Shown here in pieces: positions 1 to 9,693 of a DNA stretch of 64,000 bases. Within the stretch, counting starts at the first letter, position 1. Each line of letters begins with the position of its first letter. Origin of the DNA: Leisingera caerulea DSM 24564 (lineage in GTDB: Bacteria; Pseudomonadota; Alphaproteobacteria; Rhodobacterales; Rhodobacteraceae); assembly GCF_000473325.1 (NCBI RefSeq), contig NZ_KI421513.1:2613217-2677216 (forward strand), written 5' to 3'. Position numbers and translations under genes: made by a program. The notes under the pieces are model-generated. The model ran no database searches. It saw only the letters and a list, made by a program, of their open reading frames with translations, and had not been told where the DNA came from.

Positions 1-1
1 G

Positions 2-1309
2 GCAATGCGGCAGATGCGGCGTCAGGCGATGCAGCGCGGCGTGGTGGCCATTCTGGATGTGGGCAGCTCCAAGATCGCCTGCCTGGTGCTGCGCTTTGAC
101 GGCACCGGCCGCCTGAGCGAGGACGGCTCCATCGGGGCGCTGGCCGGGCAGTCGGGTTTCCGGGTGATCGGCGCTGCCACCACCCGGTCGCGCGGGGTAC
201 AGTTCGGCGAAATTACCGCGATGCAGGAAACCGAGCGCGCGATCCGCACCGCGGTGCAGGCGGCGCAGAAGATGGCCGAGGTGCGGGTCGATCACGTGAT
301 TGCCTGTTTCTCTGGTGCTAATCCGCGCTCTTACGGGCTGGATGCGGCCCTGGACCTTGCGGGCCAGGTTGTGTCGGAGAATGAGGTCGCCCAGGTGCTG
401 GCCGCCTGCGAGGTGCCGGAATACGGCGCGGGCCGCGAGGTGCTGCATGCCCAGCCAGTGAACTTTGCGCTCGACAACCGCTCTGGCCTGGCCGATCCGC
501 GCGGCCAGATGGGGCAGACCCTGGCCGTCGACATGCACATGCTGACGGTGGACGCCATCGCCGTGCAGAACCTGGTGCGCTGCATCCAGCGCTGCGATCT
601 GGAGCTGGCGGGGATCGCCTCCTCGGCCTATGTTTCCGGCTTTTCGGCGCTGGTTGAGGATGAGCAGGAGCTGGGCGCGGCCTGCATCGACATGGGCGGC
701 GGCTCCACCTCAATCTCGATCTTCATGAAGAAGCACATGATCTATGCCGACGCGGTGCGGCTGGGCGGCGATCACATCACCAGCGACATTTCGATGGGGC
801 TGGGGGTGCCGCTGTCCAATGCAGAGCGGATCAAGACCTTCTGCGGCGGCGTCCATGCCACCGGTGCCGACGACCGCGACATGATCGACATCGGCGGTGA
901 TACCGGTGATTGGGAGCACGACCGCCGCACCGTCAGCCGGGCTGAGCTGATCGGCATCATGCGGCCCAGGGTCGAGGAGATCCTGGAGGAGGTGCGGGCG
1001 CGGCTGGATGCGGCCGGGTTCGAATACCTGTCCAGCCAGCAGATCGTGCTGACCGGCGGCTCCAGCCAGATCATGGGGCTGGACGGTCTGGCGAGCCGGA
1101 TCCTGGGCCAGCAGGTGCGCCTGGGCCGCCCGCTGCGGGTGCACGGCCTGCCGCAATCGGCGACCGGGCCGGGCTTTGCCTCGGCCGTGGGGCTGTGCCT
1201 GTTTGCGGCCCATCCGCAGGATGAATGGTGGGATTTCGACATGCCCGCCAGCCGCCATCCGGCGGGCACCCTGGGCCGCGCCGTGCGCTGGTTCCGCGAC
1301 AACTGGTAA
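2..1309 (+). CDS. ftsA: Cell division protein FtsA (5' end outside window)
   Basis: Actin-like ATPase that anchors FtsZ filaments to the inner membrane. The frame is open at the window edge and family members usually carry a few more residues before the first visible Met (base 5), so the N-terminus is truncated by the window. Visible actin-fold motifs: phosphate-1 LDVGSSKIACLVL near residue 18, phosphate-2 IDMGGGSTSISIF near residue 230 and adenosine motif LTGGSSQIMGL near residue 350. The C-terminus AVRWFRDNW matches the amphipathic membrane-targeting helix of FtsA. It is followed on the same strand by ftsZ after a 367-base gap, the usual alphaproteobacterial order. About 435 codons are visible, near full length. 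Confidence 0.95.
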   Translation, partial: AMRQMRRQAMQRGVVAILDVGSSKIACLVLRFDGTGRLSEDGSIGALAGQSGFRVIGAATTRSRGVQFGEITAMQETERAIRTAVQAAQKMAEVRVDHVIACFSGANPRSYGLDAALDLAGQVVSENEVAQVLAACEVPEYGAGREVLHAQPVNFALDNRSGLADPRGQMGQTLAVDMHMLTVDAIAVQNLVRCIQRCDLELAGIASSAYVSGFSALVEDEQELGAACIDMGGGSTSISIFMKKHMIYADAVRLGGDHITSDISMGLGVPLSNAERIKTFCGGVHATGADDRDMIDIGGDTGDWEHDRRTVSRAELIGIMRPRVEEILEEVRARLDAAGFEYLSSQQIVLTGGSSQIMGLDGLASRILGQQVRLGRPLRVHGLPQSATGPGFASAVGLCLFAAHPQDEWWDFDMPASRHPAGTLGRAVRWFRDNW

Positions 1310-1676
1310 GCCGGAAATTCATTCAACCTGGAAGGTCAAAGAGGGCGTGACAGCGCCGGCAGGACCCGTTAGGTTGTTCTTAACGTCCGCGAAAAGCGGC
1401 GAGTCAGCAGGCCGGGCAGTGGCCAGCCACGTATCATGGAAACGTCCTCCGCAAGTTGGGATTTTGCGGATGGCTTCTGTGTGTTGTGTTTGGCTTGTGC
1501 TCTTTCCGCAATATCTGCTAGGGACGGCGAAATACCGCGGTTTTGACCTCAGAATGAGGCCGTATTTTGTGGCACATTGTGCTTTTTGGGATGACGAAAC
1601 ATCCCCTGCGCGGTAAGATTATGGTGAATAGGACAGGAATACGCCCTTTGCGGGAAGGGCAGGTAACACAGGCGGT
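1310..1676. other. ftsA-ftsZ intergenic region
   Basis: The 367 bases contain no convincing gene. They probably hold the ftsZ promoter and a long leader. The one motif I can point to is TTAG-N7-TTAA at 1369-1383, one base from the CtrA consensus. A GC-poor, T-rich stretch lies around 1480-1600. A weak purine-rich site (GGGCAGG) lies about 15 bases before the ftsZ ATG. Confidence 0.5.
1369..1383 (+). promoter_or_regulatory. CtrA-like box (TTAG-N7-TTAA)
   Basis: The sequence TTAG GTTGTTC TTAA differs by one base from the CtrA recognition pattern TTAA-N7-TTAA and is followed by C, as in the consensus TTAAC. It lies about 300 bases upstream of ftsZ, a known CtrA target in Caulobacter. Function here is inferred; a single one-mismatch site can occur by chance. 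Confidence 0.3.
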
Positions 1677-3398
1677 ATGAGCATGACGTTGAACCTTTCA
1701 ATGCCCGGGAATGAAGAGTTGAAGCCGAAGATCACCGTGTTCGGTGTCGGCGGCGCCGGCGGCAATGCCGTCAACAACATGATCGCCAAGGAACTGGATG
1801 GCGTCGAATTCGTCGTGGCCAACACCGACGCGCAGGCGCTGCAGCAAAGCGCTGCCAAGAGCCGCGTCCAGCTGGGCATCAAGGTCACCGAAGGCCTGGG
1901 CGCAGGCGCCCGCCCGCAAGTCGGCTCTGCCGCGGCTGAGGAAAGCATCGAGCAGATCGTCGACCACCTGGCGGGCGCGCATATGTGCTTTATCACCGCA
2001 GGCATGGGCGGCGGCACCGGCACCGGCGCCGCGCCGATCATCGCGCAGGCCGCGCGGGAACTGGGTGTGCTGACCGTTGGTGTCGTCACAAAGCCGTTCC
2101 AGTTTGAAGGCCTGAAGCGGATGCGCCAGGCTGAAGCGGGTGTCGAAAGCCTGCAGAAGGTGGTCGACACCCTGATCATCATCCCGAACCAGAACCTGTT
2201 CCGCCTTGCCAATGAGAAGACCACCTTCACCGAGGCGTTCTCGATGGCGGATGACGTGCTGTACCAGGGCGTCAAAGGCGTGACCGACCTGATGGTCCGC
2301 CCCGGCCTGATCAACCTCGACTTTGCCGACGTCCGTGCAGTGATGGATGAGATGGGCAAGGCGATGATGGGCACCGGCGAGGGCGAGGGCGAGGATCGCG
2401 CGGTCCAGGCCGCCGAAAAGGCGATTGCCAACCCGCTGCTGGACGAAATCAGCCTGCGCGGCGCCAAGGGCGTGCTGATCAACATCACCGGCAGCCATGA
2501 CCTGACCCTGTTTGAACTGGACGAGGCCGCCAACCGCATCCGCGAGGAAGTGGACCCGGATGCGAACATCATCGTCGGCTCCACCCTGGACACCGGCATG
2601 GAAGGCAAGATGCGCGTGTCCGTCGTGGCCACCGGCATCGACGCAACCGACGTGAACACCGACATGCCGGTGCCGCGCCGCCCGATGTCTGCACCGCTGC
2701 GCCAGACCGTCAGCGTCGAGGAGAGCCGCGCCGCACCGCTGGAGCTGGAAACCCCGGTCGAGCAGCCGAAACCGGCTGAGGCCGCTCCGGCCCCGGTGCC
2801 GGAGGCCGCGGAAGCCGCCGCAGCGCTGGAAGAGCCGTCGCTTTTCGAAGAGCTGAACGTGCAGCAGGCAGCCGAGCAGGAGCAGTCCGGTGACGTGTTC
2901 GAAGAGCCGGAGCGGATGGGCGATGATGGCCTGCCGCCGCCGGCCTACCGCCCGCAGGTGCCGGAATTCCGTCCGCAAGCGGATGCGGCCGGCCAGCAGC
3001 CCGACGCCTTTGTCGCGCCCAAGGCGCCCGCGCCGGGCACCCCGTCGCCGCAGGCGCTGGAGCGTTTGCAGGCGGCTGCCCAGCGGGTTCAGCAACCGCA
3101 AGCCCAGCAGCCGCGCCCGGTGGCGCCCGCTGCGCCGACACCGCAGCAGCAGCCGCAACAGCAACAGCAACAGCAGCCTGAGGGCCAGCGCCGCTTTGGC
3201 CTGAATTCGCTGATCCACCGGATGACCGGAACAGCCGAAGCCCCGGCCGCCAAACAGCAGCCGCAGGCGGTGCGCCAGCAGCCCGCAATGCAGGCCCAGG
3301 CCCCTTCGGCGCAGCCGCAGCAGGCACAGGCGCAGCAGCCCGATCCCGACCAGGAACGCATCGAAATCCCCGCGTTCCTGCGCCGCCAGGCAAACTGA
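1677..3398 (+). CDS. ftsZ: Cell division protein FtsZ
   Basis: Tubulin-like GTPase that forms the cytokinetic ring at the inner face of the membrane. The GTP tubulin signature GGGTGTGA is at residues 111-118 and the catalytic T7-loop region [11 protein letters not shown] lies near residue 215. The globular domain ends near residue 325. It is followed by a linker of over 200 residues rich in Pro, Ala, Glu and Gln, with Q runs around residues 480-500, then the conserved C-terminal peptide [12 protein letters not shown] that binds FtsA and other partners. At 573 residues it is long compared with about 383 in E. coli, typical of alphaproteobacteria with long disordered linkers. The ATG at 1677 keeps the usual short N-terminal extension. 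Confidence 0.97.
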   Translation: MSMTLNLSMPGNEELKPKITVFGVGGAGGNAVNNMIAKELDGVEFVVANTDAQALQQSAAKSRVQLGIKVTEGLGAGARPQVGSAAAEESIEQIVDHLAGAHMCFITAGMGGGTGTGAAPIIAQAARELGVLTVGVVTKPFQFEGLKRMRQAEAGVESLQKVVDTLIIIPNQNLFRLANEKTTFTEAFSMADDVLYQGVKGVTDLMVRPGLINLDFADVRAVMDEMGKAMMGTGEGEGEDRAVQAAEKAIANPLLDEISLRGAKGVLINITGSHDLTLFELDEAANRIREEVDPDANIIVGSTLDTGMEGKMRVSVVATGIDATDVNTDMPVPRRPMSAPLRQTVSVEESRAAPLELETPVEQPKPAEAAPAPVPEAAEAAAALEEPSLFEELNVQQAAEQEQSGDVFEEPERMGDDGLPPPAYRPQVPEFRPQADAAGQQPDAFVAPKAPAPGTPSPQALERLQAAAQRVQQPQAQQPRPVAPAAPTPQQQPQQQQQQQPEGQRRFGLNSLIHRMTGTAEAPAAKQQPQAVRQQPAMQAQAPSAQPQQAQAQQPDPDQERIEIPAFLRRQAN

Positions 3399-3420
3399 CG
3401 CATCACTTATCACGCTGAGG

Positions 3421-3450
3421 AAAGCCGCCTTTGGGCGGCTTTTCTTGTTT
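3421..3450 (+). terminator. Rho-independent terminator after ftsZ
   Basis: Perfect 9-bp stem AAAGCCGCC / GGCGGCTTT (3421-3429 and 3434-3442) with loop TTTG, followed by a T-rich tail TCTTGTTTT. It lies 23 bases after the ftsZ stop and separates ftsZ from lpxC. Confidence 0.9.
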
Positions 3451-3608
3451 TATTTGAGGGTGTTGCCTGGTTCTAAGCGATGTTTTGCCTATCTGTTACA
3501 GCCATGTTTCAAACCGTTACAAAGATTGAGTTGTAGGATTTTTTCCAAAACCTTAACTCTCTTCGCAACACGGCCCGAGAGGCCGGACATGGTGAAAAGA
3601 GGCACAAC

Positions 3609-4544
3609 GTGCAGAATACGCTCAAGGCATCGGTGGCATTTGAAGGGGTCGGCCTGCATTCCGGCAAGCCCGCCCGCATGACCCTGAACCCGGCTCAGGC
3701 GGGGCATGGGATCGTGTTCAAGCGCACCGATATCGCATTGGGCAACACCGTGGTTCCGGCGCGCTGGGACCTGGTGGAGCGCAGCCCGCTCTGCACCCGG
3801 CTGGTCAATACCTCCGGTGTCAGCGTCTCTACCGTTGAGCACATCATGGCAGCACTGGCAGGCTGCGGCGTGCACAACGCGCTGATCGAAATCGACGGTC
3901 CGGAAGTGCCGATCGTCGATGGCTCCTCGGCGCCGTTTGTGCGCGGCATCATGCATTACGGCGTGCAGCGCCTGGGCGTGCCGGCCACTGCCTATCAGGT
4001 GCTGAAGCCGGTGACGGTCGAGAAGGATGGCGCCCGCGCCACTCTGCTGCCGTCGGACCGTCTGACCATCGAATTCCACATCGACTTTGCCGAGGCCGCC
4101 ATCGGCCGCCAGAGCAAGGTTCTGGACATGCGCAACGGCAGCTTTGCGCGTGAACTGTGCGACAGCCGCACCTTCTGCCGCCAGGCGGATGTCGAAGCCA
4201 TGCAGGCCAATGGCCTCGCCCTGGGCGGTGTCCCGGGCGAAAACGCGGTTGTGTTTGACGGGGACCGTGTCGAGAGCGGCGCCGGCCTGCGCCACTCGGA
4301 TGAGCCTGTACGCCACAAGATGCTGGATGCCCTGGGCGATCTGGCACTGGCCGGGGGGCCGATCTTGGGGCGCTACGTTGGGGAGCGCGCGGGGCACGCG
4401 CTGACCAACACTTTGCTGCGCGCCTTGTTTGCGGAGCCCGGCGCGGTTCGGGCCGTCGCCTGTGATGCGGCGATGACCGCACGGCTTCCGGGGCAGGGGC
4501 TGATCTGGTCGGAAATCCCGTCTGAACAGCGCCGCGTGGCGTAA
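3609..4544 (+). CDS. lpxC: UDP-3-O-acyl-N-acetylglucosamine deacetylase LpxC
   Basis: Zinc-dependent deacetylase that catalyses the committed step of lipid A synthesis in the cytoplasm. The 311-aa length matches the family (about 305). Zinc ligands are visible as His78 in STVEHIM and His236/Asp240 in RHKMLDALGD; the catalytic His is His263 in GERAGHALTN. The start is GTG, chosen because AAGAGG lies six bases upstream and the next residues QNTLKASVAFEGVGLHSG match the family N-terminus. It is transcribed separately from ftsZ, since a strong terminator intervenes, and has its own terminator. The 158-base leader is AT-rich and probably holds its promoter. Confidence 0.97.
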   Translation: MQNTLKASVAFEGVGLHSGKPARMTLNPAQAGHGIVFKRTDIALGNTVVPARWDLVERSPLCTRLVNTSGVSVSTVEHIMAALAGCGVHNALIEIDGPEVPIVDGSSAPFVRGIMHYGVQRLGVPATAYQVLKPVTVEKDGARATLLPSDRLTIEFHIDFAEAAIGRQSKVLDMRNGSFARELCDSRTFCRQADVEAMQANGLALGGVPGENAVVFDGDRVESGAGLRHSDEPVRHKMLDALGDLALAGGPILGRYVGERAGHALTNTLLRALFAEPGAVRAVACDAAMTARLPGQGLIWSEIPSEQRRVA

Positions 4545-4575
4545 GGCAGAAAACCAGGAACGAGCGGACAACTGG

Positions 4576-4605
4576 CCCGGGACCCCCTTGTCCCGGGTCT
4601 TTTCC
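4576..4605 (+). terminator. Terminator after lpxC
   Basis: Perfect 8-bp stem CCCGGGAC / GTCCCGGG (4576-4583 and 4590-4597) with loop CCCCTT, followed by TCTTTTCC. It begins 32 bases after the lpxC stop. Confidence 0.85.
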
Positions 4606-4782
4606 TGCGGCCGGCAGGGCGGCGCGGAGGCTGGCCGTCCCTTGCAGTCTTGACCGCAGGCCGCTTTCTCTGCCAAGTGAGCGCGGAAGTGGCGAAAGGC
4701 ATTTTGCGCGCCATTCGAATATGCTAGAGACGGCATAACCGGGGCGGACACCCGTAAGTCAATGACGGTGAGGTTAGGCACA

Positions 4783-5631
4783 ATGAACGGCATCAGGGCA
4801 GGAGCCAGAACCCTCGGCGCGGTCGTTCTGATGGCGGCGCTTGCGGGCTGCGGCGGGGACGGCGGTGCAGTCAAGCGCGGCGAGTCGGTTGAGGCCTATG
4901 CGCCCGATCAGATTTATGAGCGCGGCGAGTTTGAGCTGGCCAACCGGCGGCCCAAGGATGCGGTATATTACTTTGCCGAGATTGAACGCCTGTACCCCTA
5001 TTCCGAATGGGCGAAACAGGCGGTGATCATGCAGGCCTTTGCCTATCACTCCACCCGGGATTACGAGAACAGCCGCGCCGCCGCGCAGCGCTTCATCGAC
5101 TTTTACCCGGCGGATGAAGATGCGGCTTACGCCCAGTATCTGCTGGCGCTCAGCTATTACGACCAGATCGACGAAGTGGGGCGCGACCAGGGGCTGACCT
5201 TCCAGGCGCTGCAGGCGCTGCGCACGGTGATCGAGGTCTACCCGGACAGCCAGTACGCCACCTCGGCGATCCTGAAATTCGACCTGGCCTTTGACCATCT
5301 GGCGGGCAAGGAGATGGAGATCGGCCGCTACTACCTGCGCCGCGGCCATTACACCTCTGCGATCAACCGCTTCCGGGTGGTGGTGGAGGACTTCCAGACC
5401 ACCAGCCACACGCCTGAGGCTCTGCATCGGCTGGTCGAGGCGTATCTGTCGCTGGGCCTGACCAGTGAGGCGCAGACTGCGGCGGCTATTCTGGGCCACA
5501 ACTTCCAGTCCTCTGAATGGTATGAGGACAGCTACAGGCTGCTGACGGCAAGCGGGCTCAAGCCCAAGGACCGCGGCAACAACTGGCTGAGCCAGATCTA
5601 CCGGCAAACGGTGAAAGGGCAGTGGCTGTAA
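4783..5631 (+). CDS. bamD: Outer membrane assembly lipoprotein BamD
   Basis: Lipoprotein subunit of the BAM complex that folds beta-barrel proteins into the outer membrane. From the ATG at 4783 the protein is 282 aa with a classic lipoprotein signal peptide ending LAGC (Cys23). TPR-like helices follow, including YERGEFELANRRPKDAVYYF and later RFRVVVEDFQTTSHTPEAL. An in-frame ATG at 4762 exists, but GAGG at 4770-4773 lies correctly before 4783, and the shorter start gives a better signal peptide. It sits 28 bases upstream of recN and is probably co-transcribed with it, as in many alphaproteobacteria. Confidence 0.93.
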   Translation: MNGIRAGARTLGAVVLMAALAGCGGDGGAVKRGESVEAYAPDQIYERGEFELANRRPKDAVYYFAEIERLYPYSEWAKQAVIMQAFAYHSTRDYENSRAAAQRFIDFYPADEDAAYAQYLLALSYYDQIDEVGRDQGLTFQALQALRTVIEVYPDSQYATSAILKFDLAFDHLAGKEMEIGRYYLRRGHYTSAINRFRVVVEDFQTTSHTPEALHRLVEAYLSLGLTSEAQTAAAILGHNFQSSEWYEDSYRLLTASGLKPKDRGNNWLSQIYRQTVKGQWL

Positions 5632-5658
5632 CGGCCGCTGCGGCAACGGGGCGGGGCC

Positions 5659-7308
5659 ATGCTGCGCGCGCTTGATATCCGGGATATCCTGATCATCGAT
5701 CATCTGGAGCTGAACTTTCAGCCCGGGCTGAATGTGCTGACCGGCGAGACCGGGGCGGGCAAATCAATTCTTCTCGACAGCCTGGGCTTTGTGCTGGGCT
5801 GGCGCGGCCGCGCCGAACTGGTGCGCCAGGGCGCGAAGCAGGGCGAGGTTCTGGCAGAGTTCGAGCTGGGCGAGGGCCACCCTGCCCATGCGATTCTGGA
5901 GGAGGCCGGGCTGCCGGGCGGCGACAGCCTGATCCTGCGCCGGGTGAACACCGCTGACGGGCGCAAGACGGCTTGGGTCAACGACCGGCGCTGCTCGGGC
6001 GAGGTGCTGCGGGCGCTGTCGGAAACCCTGGTGGAGCTGCACGGCCAGCATGACGACCGCGGGCTGCTGAACCCGCGCGGCCATATGGCGCTGCTGGATC
6101 AATATGCGGGCACGCAGAAACTGCTGGCCGGGGTCCGGGCGGCCTGGGCCGGGGCGGCCAAGGCGCGCAAGACGGTGGCGGCCACCCGCGCCGCACTGGA
6201 GGCTGTGCGCGCCGAGGAAGAGTTCCTGCGTCACGCGGTTGCGGAACTGGACAAGCTGGACCCGCATCCGGGCGAGGATGAGGCGCTGGACACCCGCCGC
6301 CGCCAGATGCAGGCGGCTGAGCGCATCCGCGGCGACATCGCCCGCGCCCATGCGCTCCTCAGCGAGGGGGCTGAGGGAGCAATGGGAGAGGCGCAGCGCT
6401 GGCTGGAGGGGGTCGCGGGCCAGGAAGACGATACGGGCTTGGACGAGCCTTTGGCGGCGCTGAGCCGTGCGATGATTGAGCTGGGCGATGCTCAGGACGG
6501 GGTCGAGCGGGTGCTTGGCAGCCTGGACTTCAATCCGGGCGAACTGGAGGACTGCGAAGAGCGGCTGTTTGCGATCCGCGCGCTGGCGCGCAAGCACGGC
6601 GTGCAGGCGGATGAGCTGGGCGAGTATGCCGAGACCCTGCGGGCCAAGCTGGTGGCGCTGGATGCGGGCGATCAGAACCTTGCCGATCAGGAAGCCGCGC
6701 TGAAGGCGGCGGAAGACGCCTATGCGCAAGCCGCCAAACAGCTGGGCGCCGTGCGCCGCCAAGGCGCCGCATCGCTGGACAAGGCGGTGATGGCGGAACT
6801 GGCGCCGCTCAAGATGGAGCGGGCGGTGTTTGAAACCCGCATCACCACAGCAGATCCGGGGCCGGACGGAACCGACGCGGTGGCCTTCACCGTCGCCACC
6901 AATCCGGGCGCGCCTGCCGGGCCGCTGAACAAGATCGCCTCGGGCGGGGAGCTGAGCCGGTTCCTGCTGGCGCTCAAGGTCTGCCTGCGCGGCGAGGATG
7001 CCAGCAAGACGCTGATCTTCGACGAGATCGACCGCGGTGTCGGCGGCGCGACGGCGGATGCCGTGGGCCGCAGGCTCCGGAACCTTGCAAGCGGCGGCCA
7101 GGTGCTGGTGGTGACCCACTCGCCGCAGGTGGCGGCGCTTGGCGGCCATCACTGGCAGGTGCGCAAGCAGGTGATCGATGGCATGACATTGTCACAGGTG
7201 GTGCCGCTGGATGGCACCGAGCGGGTGGATGAGCTTGCCCGGATGGTGTCCGGTGATACCATCACCAACGAGGCCCGCGCCGCGGCCCGCGCGTTGCTGG
7301 CCGGATAA
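5659..7308 (+). CDS. recN: DNA repair protein RecN
   Basis: SMC-like ATPase acting in recombinational repair of double-strand breaks. The Walker A motif GETGAGKS is at residues 29-36. A central coiled coil rich in Ala, Glu and Arg spans roughly residues 150-380, followed by the ABC signature region ASGGELSRFLLALK and Walker B LIFDEIDRGVGG. Length 549 aa is normal for the family. It starts 28 bases after bamD. No LexA-type box was recognised before the gene, consistent with read-through from bamD. Confidence 0.96.
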   Translation: MLRALDIRDILIIDHLELNFQPGLNVLTGETGAGKSILLDSLGFVLGWRGRAELVRQGAKQGEVLAEFELGEGHPAHAILEEAGLPGGDSLILRRVNTADGRKTAWVNDRRCSGEVLRALSETLVELHGQHDDRGLLNPRGHMALLDQYAGTQKLLAGVRAAWAGAAKARKTVAATRAALEAVRAEEEFLRHAVAELDKLDPHPGEDEALDTRRRQMQAAERIRGDIARAHALLSEGAEGAMGEAQRWLEGVAGQEDDTGLDEPLAALSRAMIELGDAQDGVERVLGSLDFNPGELEDCEERLFAIRALARKHGVQADELGEYAETLRAKLVALDAGDQNLADQEAALKAAEDAYAQAAKQLGAVRRQGAASLDKAVMAELAPLKMERAVFETRITTADPGPDGTDAVAFTVATNPGAPAGPLNKIASGGELSRFLLALKVCLRGEDASKTLIFDEIDRGVGGATADAVGRRLRNLASGGQVLVVTHSPQVAALGGHHWQVRKQVIDGMTLSQVVPLDGTERVDELARMVSGDTITNEARAAARALLAG

Positions 7309-7369
7309 TCCGCCGCAAAACCTGGCCGGGTGAGGGTTCTTTAACTGGCTTCATGGCAGTTGTAGGCCA

Positions 7370-9082
7370 TTGAAAACAAAAAAGACCCGCTGGCAGGTTA
7401 TGGTGCAAGAAATCCGTTCGTCCCTTTCCGCAATTTCCCTGCAATGGCTGGCCGGCCTCAAGGACATCTGGCGGGTGCTGCGCAATCGCGGCCCCAGCCA
7501 GTTCCAGTTCTGGCTGATTGCGCTGCTGATCGGCATCGCCGCGGGCTTTGCGGCGCTGTTTTTCCGCAAGGGGATCTCGGCGCTGCAGGCCTGGGTCTAT
7601 GGCGCGCCGGATGTCGACTACCTCCATAGTTTTGCGCAGGGGCTGCCCTGGTACGTGCTGGTGGCGATTGCTGCGGGCGGCGGTCTGGTGGTCGGCCTGA
7701 TCCTTGACCGGTTCACCCCGGACGGGCGCGTGCGCTCGGTCGCCGATGTGATCGAGGGCGCGGCGCTGCATGACGGGCGCGTCGAGCACAAGGAGGGGCT
7801 GGCCTCGGCGCTGGCGTCCTTCATCACGCTGTCGACCGGCGGCTCAACGGGCCGCGAAGGGCCGGTGGTGCATATGGCGGGTGTCATTTCCACCTGGGTC
7901 AGCAACCGGATCAATGCCGATGGTATCACCGGGCGCGACCTGCTGGGCTGTGCGGTGGCGGCGGCGGTGTCCGCCAGCTTTAACGCGCCGATTGCCGGCG
8001 CCCTGTTCGCGCTGGAAGTGGTGCTGCGCCATTTCGCGGTCAACGCCTTTGCGCCGATCGTGATTGCCTCGGTCGCGGGTACCGTGATCAACCGGCTGGA
8101 ATACGGCGATGTCACCGAATTCACCCTGGTCACGCCGGGAGCGCTGCAATTTTATGTGGAGCTGCCGGCCTTCCTGATCCTGGGCCTGATCTGCGGCTTG
8201 GTGGCTGTGGTCGAAATGCGGGCGATCTTCTTTGCCGACAAGGTGGGCAACAAGGTGCAGGAGCGGCTGTGCCTGCCGCGCTGGCTGCGCCCGGCGGCGT
8301 CGGGCGCCATGCTGGGAGTGATCGCGGTCTGGTATCCGCACATCATCGGCGTCGGCTATGAGACCACGGTGCTGGCGCTGACCGGCGGGCTGCTGCTGGG
8401 GGAGGCGGTGATCTTTACCGTCGTCAAGACAGCCGCCGTGGCGATCACCATGGGCGGGCGCATGGGCGGCGGGGTGTTTTCGCCCTCGCTGATGATCGGT
8501 GCGCTGACCGGGCTGGCCTTTGGCCTGATCGCGACCTCGGTGCTGCCGGACGTGTCGGGCACGCACACGCTTTATGCCTTTGCCGGGATGGGGGCAGTGG
8601 CGGCCGCCGTGCTGGGCGCGCCGATTTCCACCACCCTTATTGTGTTCGAATTGACCGGCGACTGGCAGATCGGCCTGGCGGTGATGGTTTCGGTGTCGAT
8701 GTCCACCGCGCTGGCGTCGCGGCTGGTGGACCGCTCCTTTTTCCTCACCCAGCTGGAGCGGCGCGACATCCACTGCGCGGCAGGCCCGCAGGCCTATCTG
8801 CTGGCGCTGATCCGCACAGGCGCCGTGATGCGGCCGATGGGCGACAGCCGCTGCGCCGGCCTGGAGGAGTGCCAGGCGCTGGTGGAGGAAGGGCTGTGCA
8901 TCCGCGCCTCTGCCTCGCTGGAGGCGGCGATGCCGGTGTTCGACAGGGCCGACGTGCCCTTTCTGCCGGTGATGATGGAGGAAGGCGGCACGGAGGAAAT
9001 TATCGGCGCGCTTTACCATGTGGATGCGCTGAAGGCCTACAACCGCGCCCTGGCCGCAACTGCGGCCGAGGAACACCGGTAA
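7370..9082 (+). CDS. ClC-family chloride channel / H+-Cl- antiporter
   Basis: Integral membrane protein with about ten hydrophobic segments between residues 45 and 465. Family signatures are visible: GGSTGREGPVVHMAG with the gating Glu, GGRMGGGVFSPSLMIGA, and the late conserved GAPISTTLIVFELTGD. The first ClC signature (GSGIP) is not obvious. About 100 soluble C-terminal residues follow the last membrane segment and resemble a reduced CBS-type region, but I cannot assign intact CBS motifs. The start is uncertain: TTG at 7370 gives 570 aa, and an in-frame ATG at 7400 with GGCAGG just before it gives 560 aa. It follows recN by 61 bases. Confidence 0.9.
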   Translation: MKTKKTRWQVMVQEIRSSLSAISLQWLAGLKDIWRVLRNRGPSQFQFWLIALLIGIAAGFAALFFRKGISALQAWVYGAPDVDYLHSFAQGLPWYVLVAIAAGGGLVVGLILDRFTPDGRVRSVADVIEGAALHDGRVEHKEGLASALASFITLSTGGSTGREGPVVHMAGVISTWVSNRINADGITGRDLLGCAVAAAVSASFNAPIAGALFALEVVLRHFAVNAFAPIVIASVAGTVINRLEYGDVTEFTLVTPGALQFYVELPAFLILGLICGLVAVVEMRAIFFADKVGNKVQERLCLPRWLRPAASGAMLGVIAVWYPHIIGVGYETTVLALTGGLLLGEAVIFTVVKTAAVAITMGGRMGGGVFSPSLMIGALTGLAFGLIATSVLPDVSGTHTLYAFAGMGAVAAAVLGAPISTTLIVFELTGDWQIGLAVMVSVSMSTALASRLVDRSFFLTQLERRDIHCAAGPQAYLLALIRTGAVMRPMGDSRCAGLEECQALVEEGLCIRASASLEAAMPVFDRADVPFLPVMMEEGGTEEIIGALYHVDALKAYNRALAATAAEEHR

Positions 9083-9108
9083 GGCGCTGGAATGATGTGC
9101 CAGCGCCT
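9082..9108 (+). terminator. Hairpin after the ClC gene
   Basis: Perfect 9-bp inverted repeat AGGCGCTGG / CCAGCGCCT (9082-9090 and 9100-9108) with a 9-base loop, beginning on the stop codon of the channel gene. It lacks a T tract, so it may be a stabilising hairpin or a weak terminator. Confidence 0.55.
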
Positions 9109-9316
9109 GCCGCTCCGGGGCTTTGGCCGCAGGGCTGGGCTCTGCGCCCTGTGTTCCGGCATGGGCCAGGGGGAAAATGACCCGGATCTTCCCCGCATCT
9201 GTGAGAAATCCGCTACAGGTAAATAGAAAGTTAAGAAGTGCATTGCCCTGCGGGTGAGCCTTCTACAACACTGCAACCAGGACATAGCAAGATTTACTCA
9301 CTTCGGTAGGAAACTC

Positions 9317-9508
9317 ATGCGCAACTTCGAAATCGGCCCGCAAGAGGCTGGTGCGAAAAACAAGGCGAGCGAGCGGGAAAATGAACGGGCGGCCCTGGAG
9401 GCGGTGATCAACTATGCGATCCAATGCGCCCGAGAAACGGATATCCTTGGCGCAGGCGACGCGCTGGAGGAAGCCAGGCTGAATCTGAGCCGGGCCATTC
9501 TCACCTGA
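9317..9508 (+). CDS. Small conserved-type hypothetical protein (63 aa)
   Basis: A 63-residue charged, probably helical protein without signal peptide or membrane segment. I do not recognise the family. The ATG at 9317 is favoured over an upstream in-frame start at 9254 because AGGAAA lies five bases before it. It has its own leader of about 230 bases after the ClC gene and ends upstream of a strong bidirectional terminator, which supports it as a real transcription unit. The C-terminal half (ILGAGDALEEARLNLSRAIL) looks like an amphipathic helix, suggesting a small regulatory or adaptor protein, but no function can be claimed. Confidence 0.6.
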   Translation: MRNFEIGPQEAGAKNKASERENERAALEAVINYAIQCARETDILGAGDALEEARLNLSRAILT

Positions 9509-9693
9509 CCCCTGTCTTTCGCAAACCCGCTGCACCGGCATCCGCCCCTTCGGGGACGGAAGCACTGCTGCGCCGCGGCACCCGCCGGCGGAGTGCCGCA
9601 ACAGGCGCCGGCTCAGGCTTTGCAGCCTCCGCACCTGCCTTCGGCACTTGACGTAGCACCGGCACTGGGCCCCCAGATACCTTTTCACGAATG

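Noticed and set aside
3140..3180. CAG/CAA runs that look like a short tandem repeat or CRISPR-like array.
   Set aside because: They are Gln codons inside the FtsZ linker, without repeat-spacer structure.
1698..3413. A 571-codon frame on the - strand opposite ftsZ, rich in Leu and Arg.
   Set aside because: Antisense shadow of ftsZ; the repeats mirror its Gln-rich linker codons.
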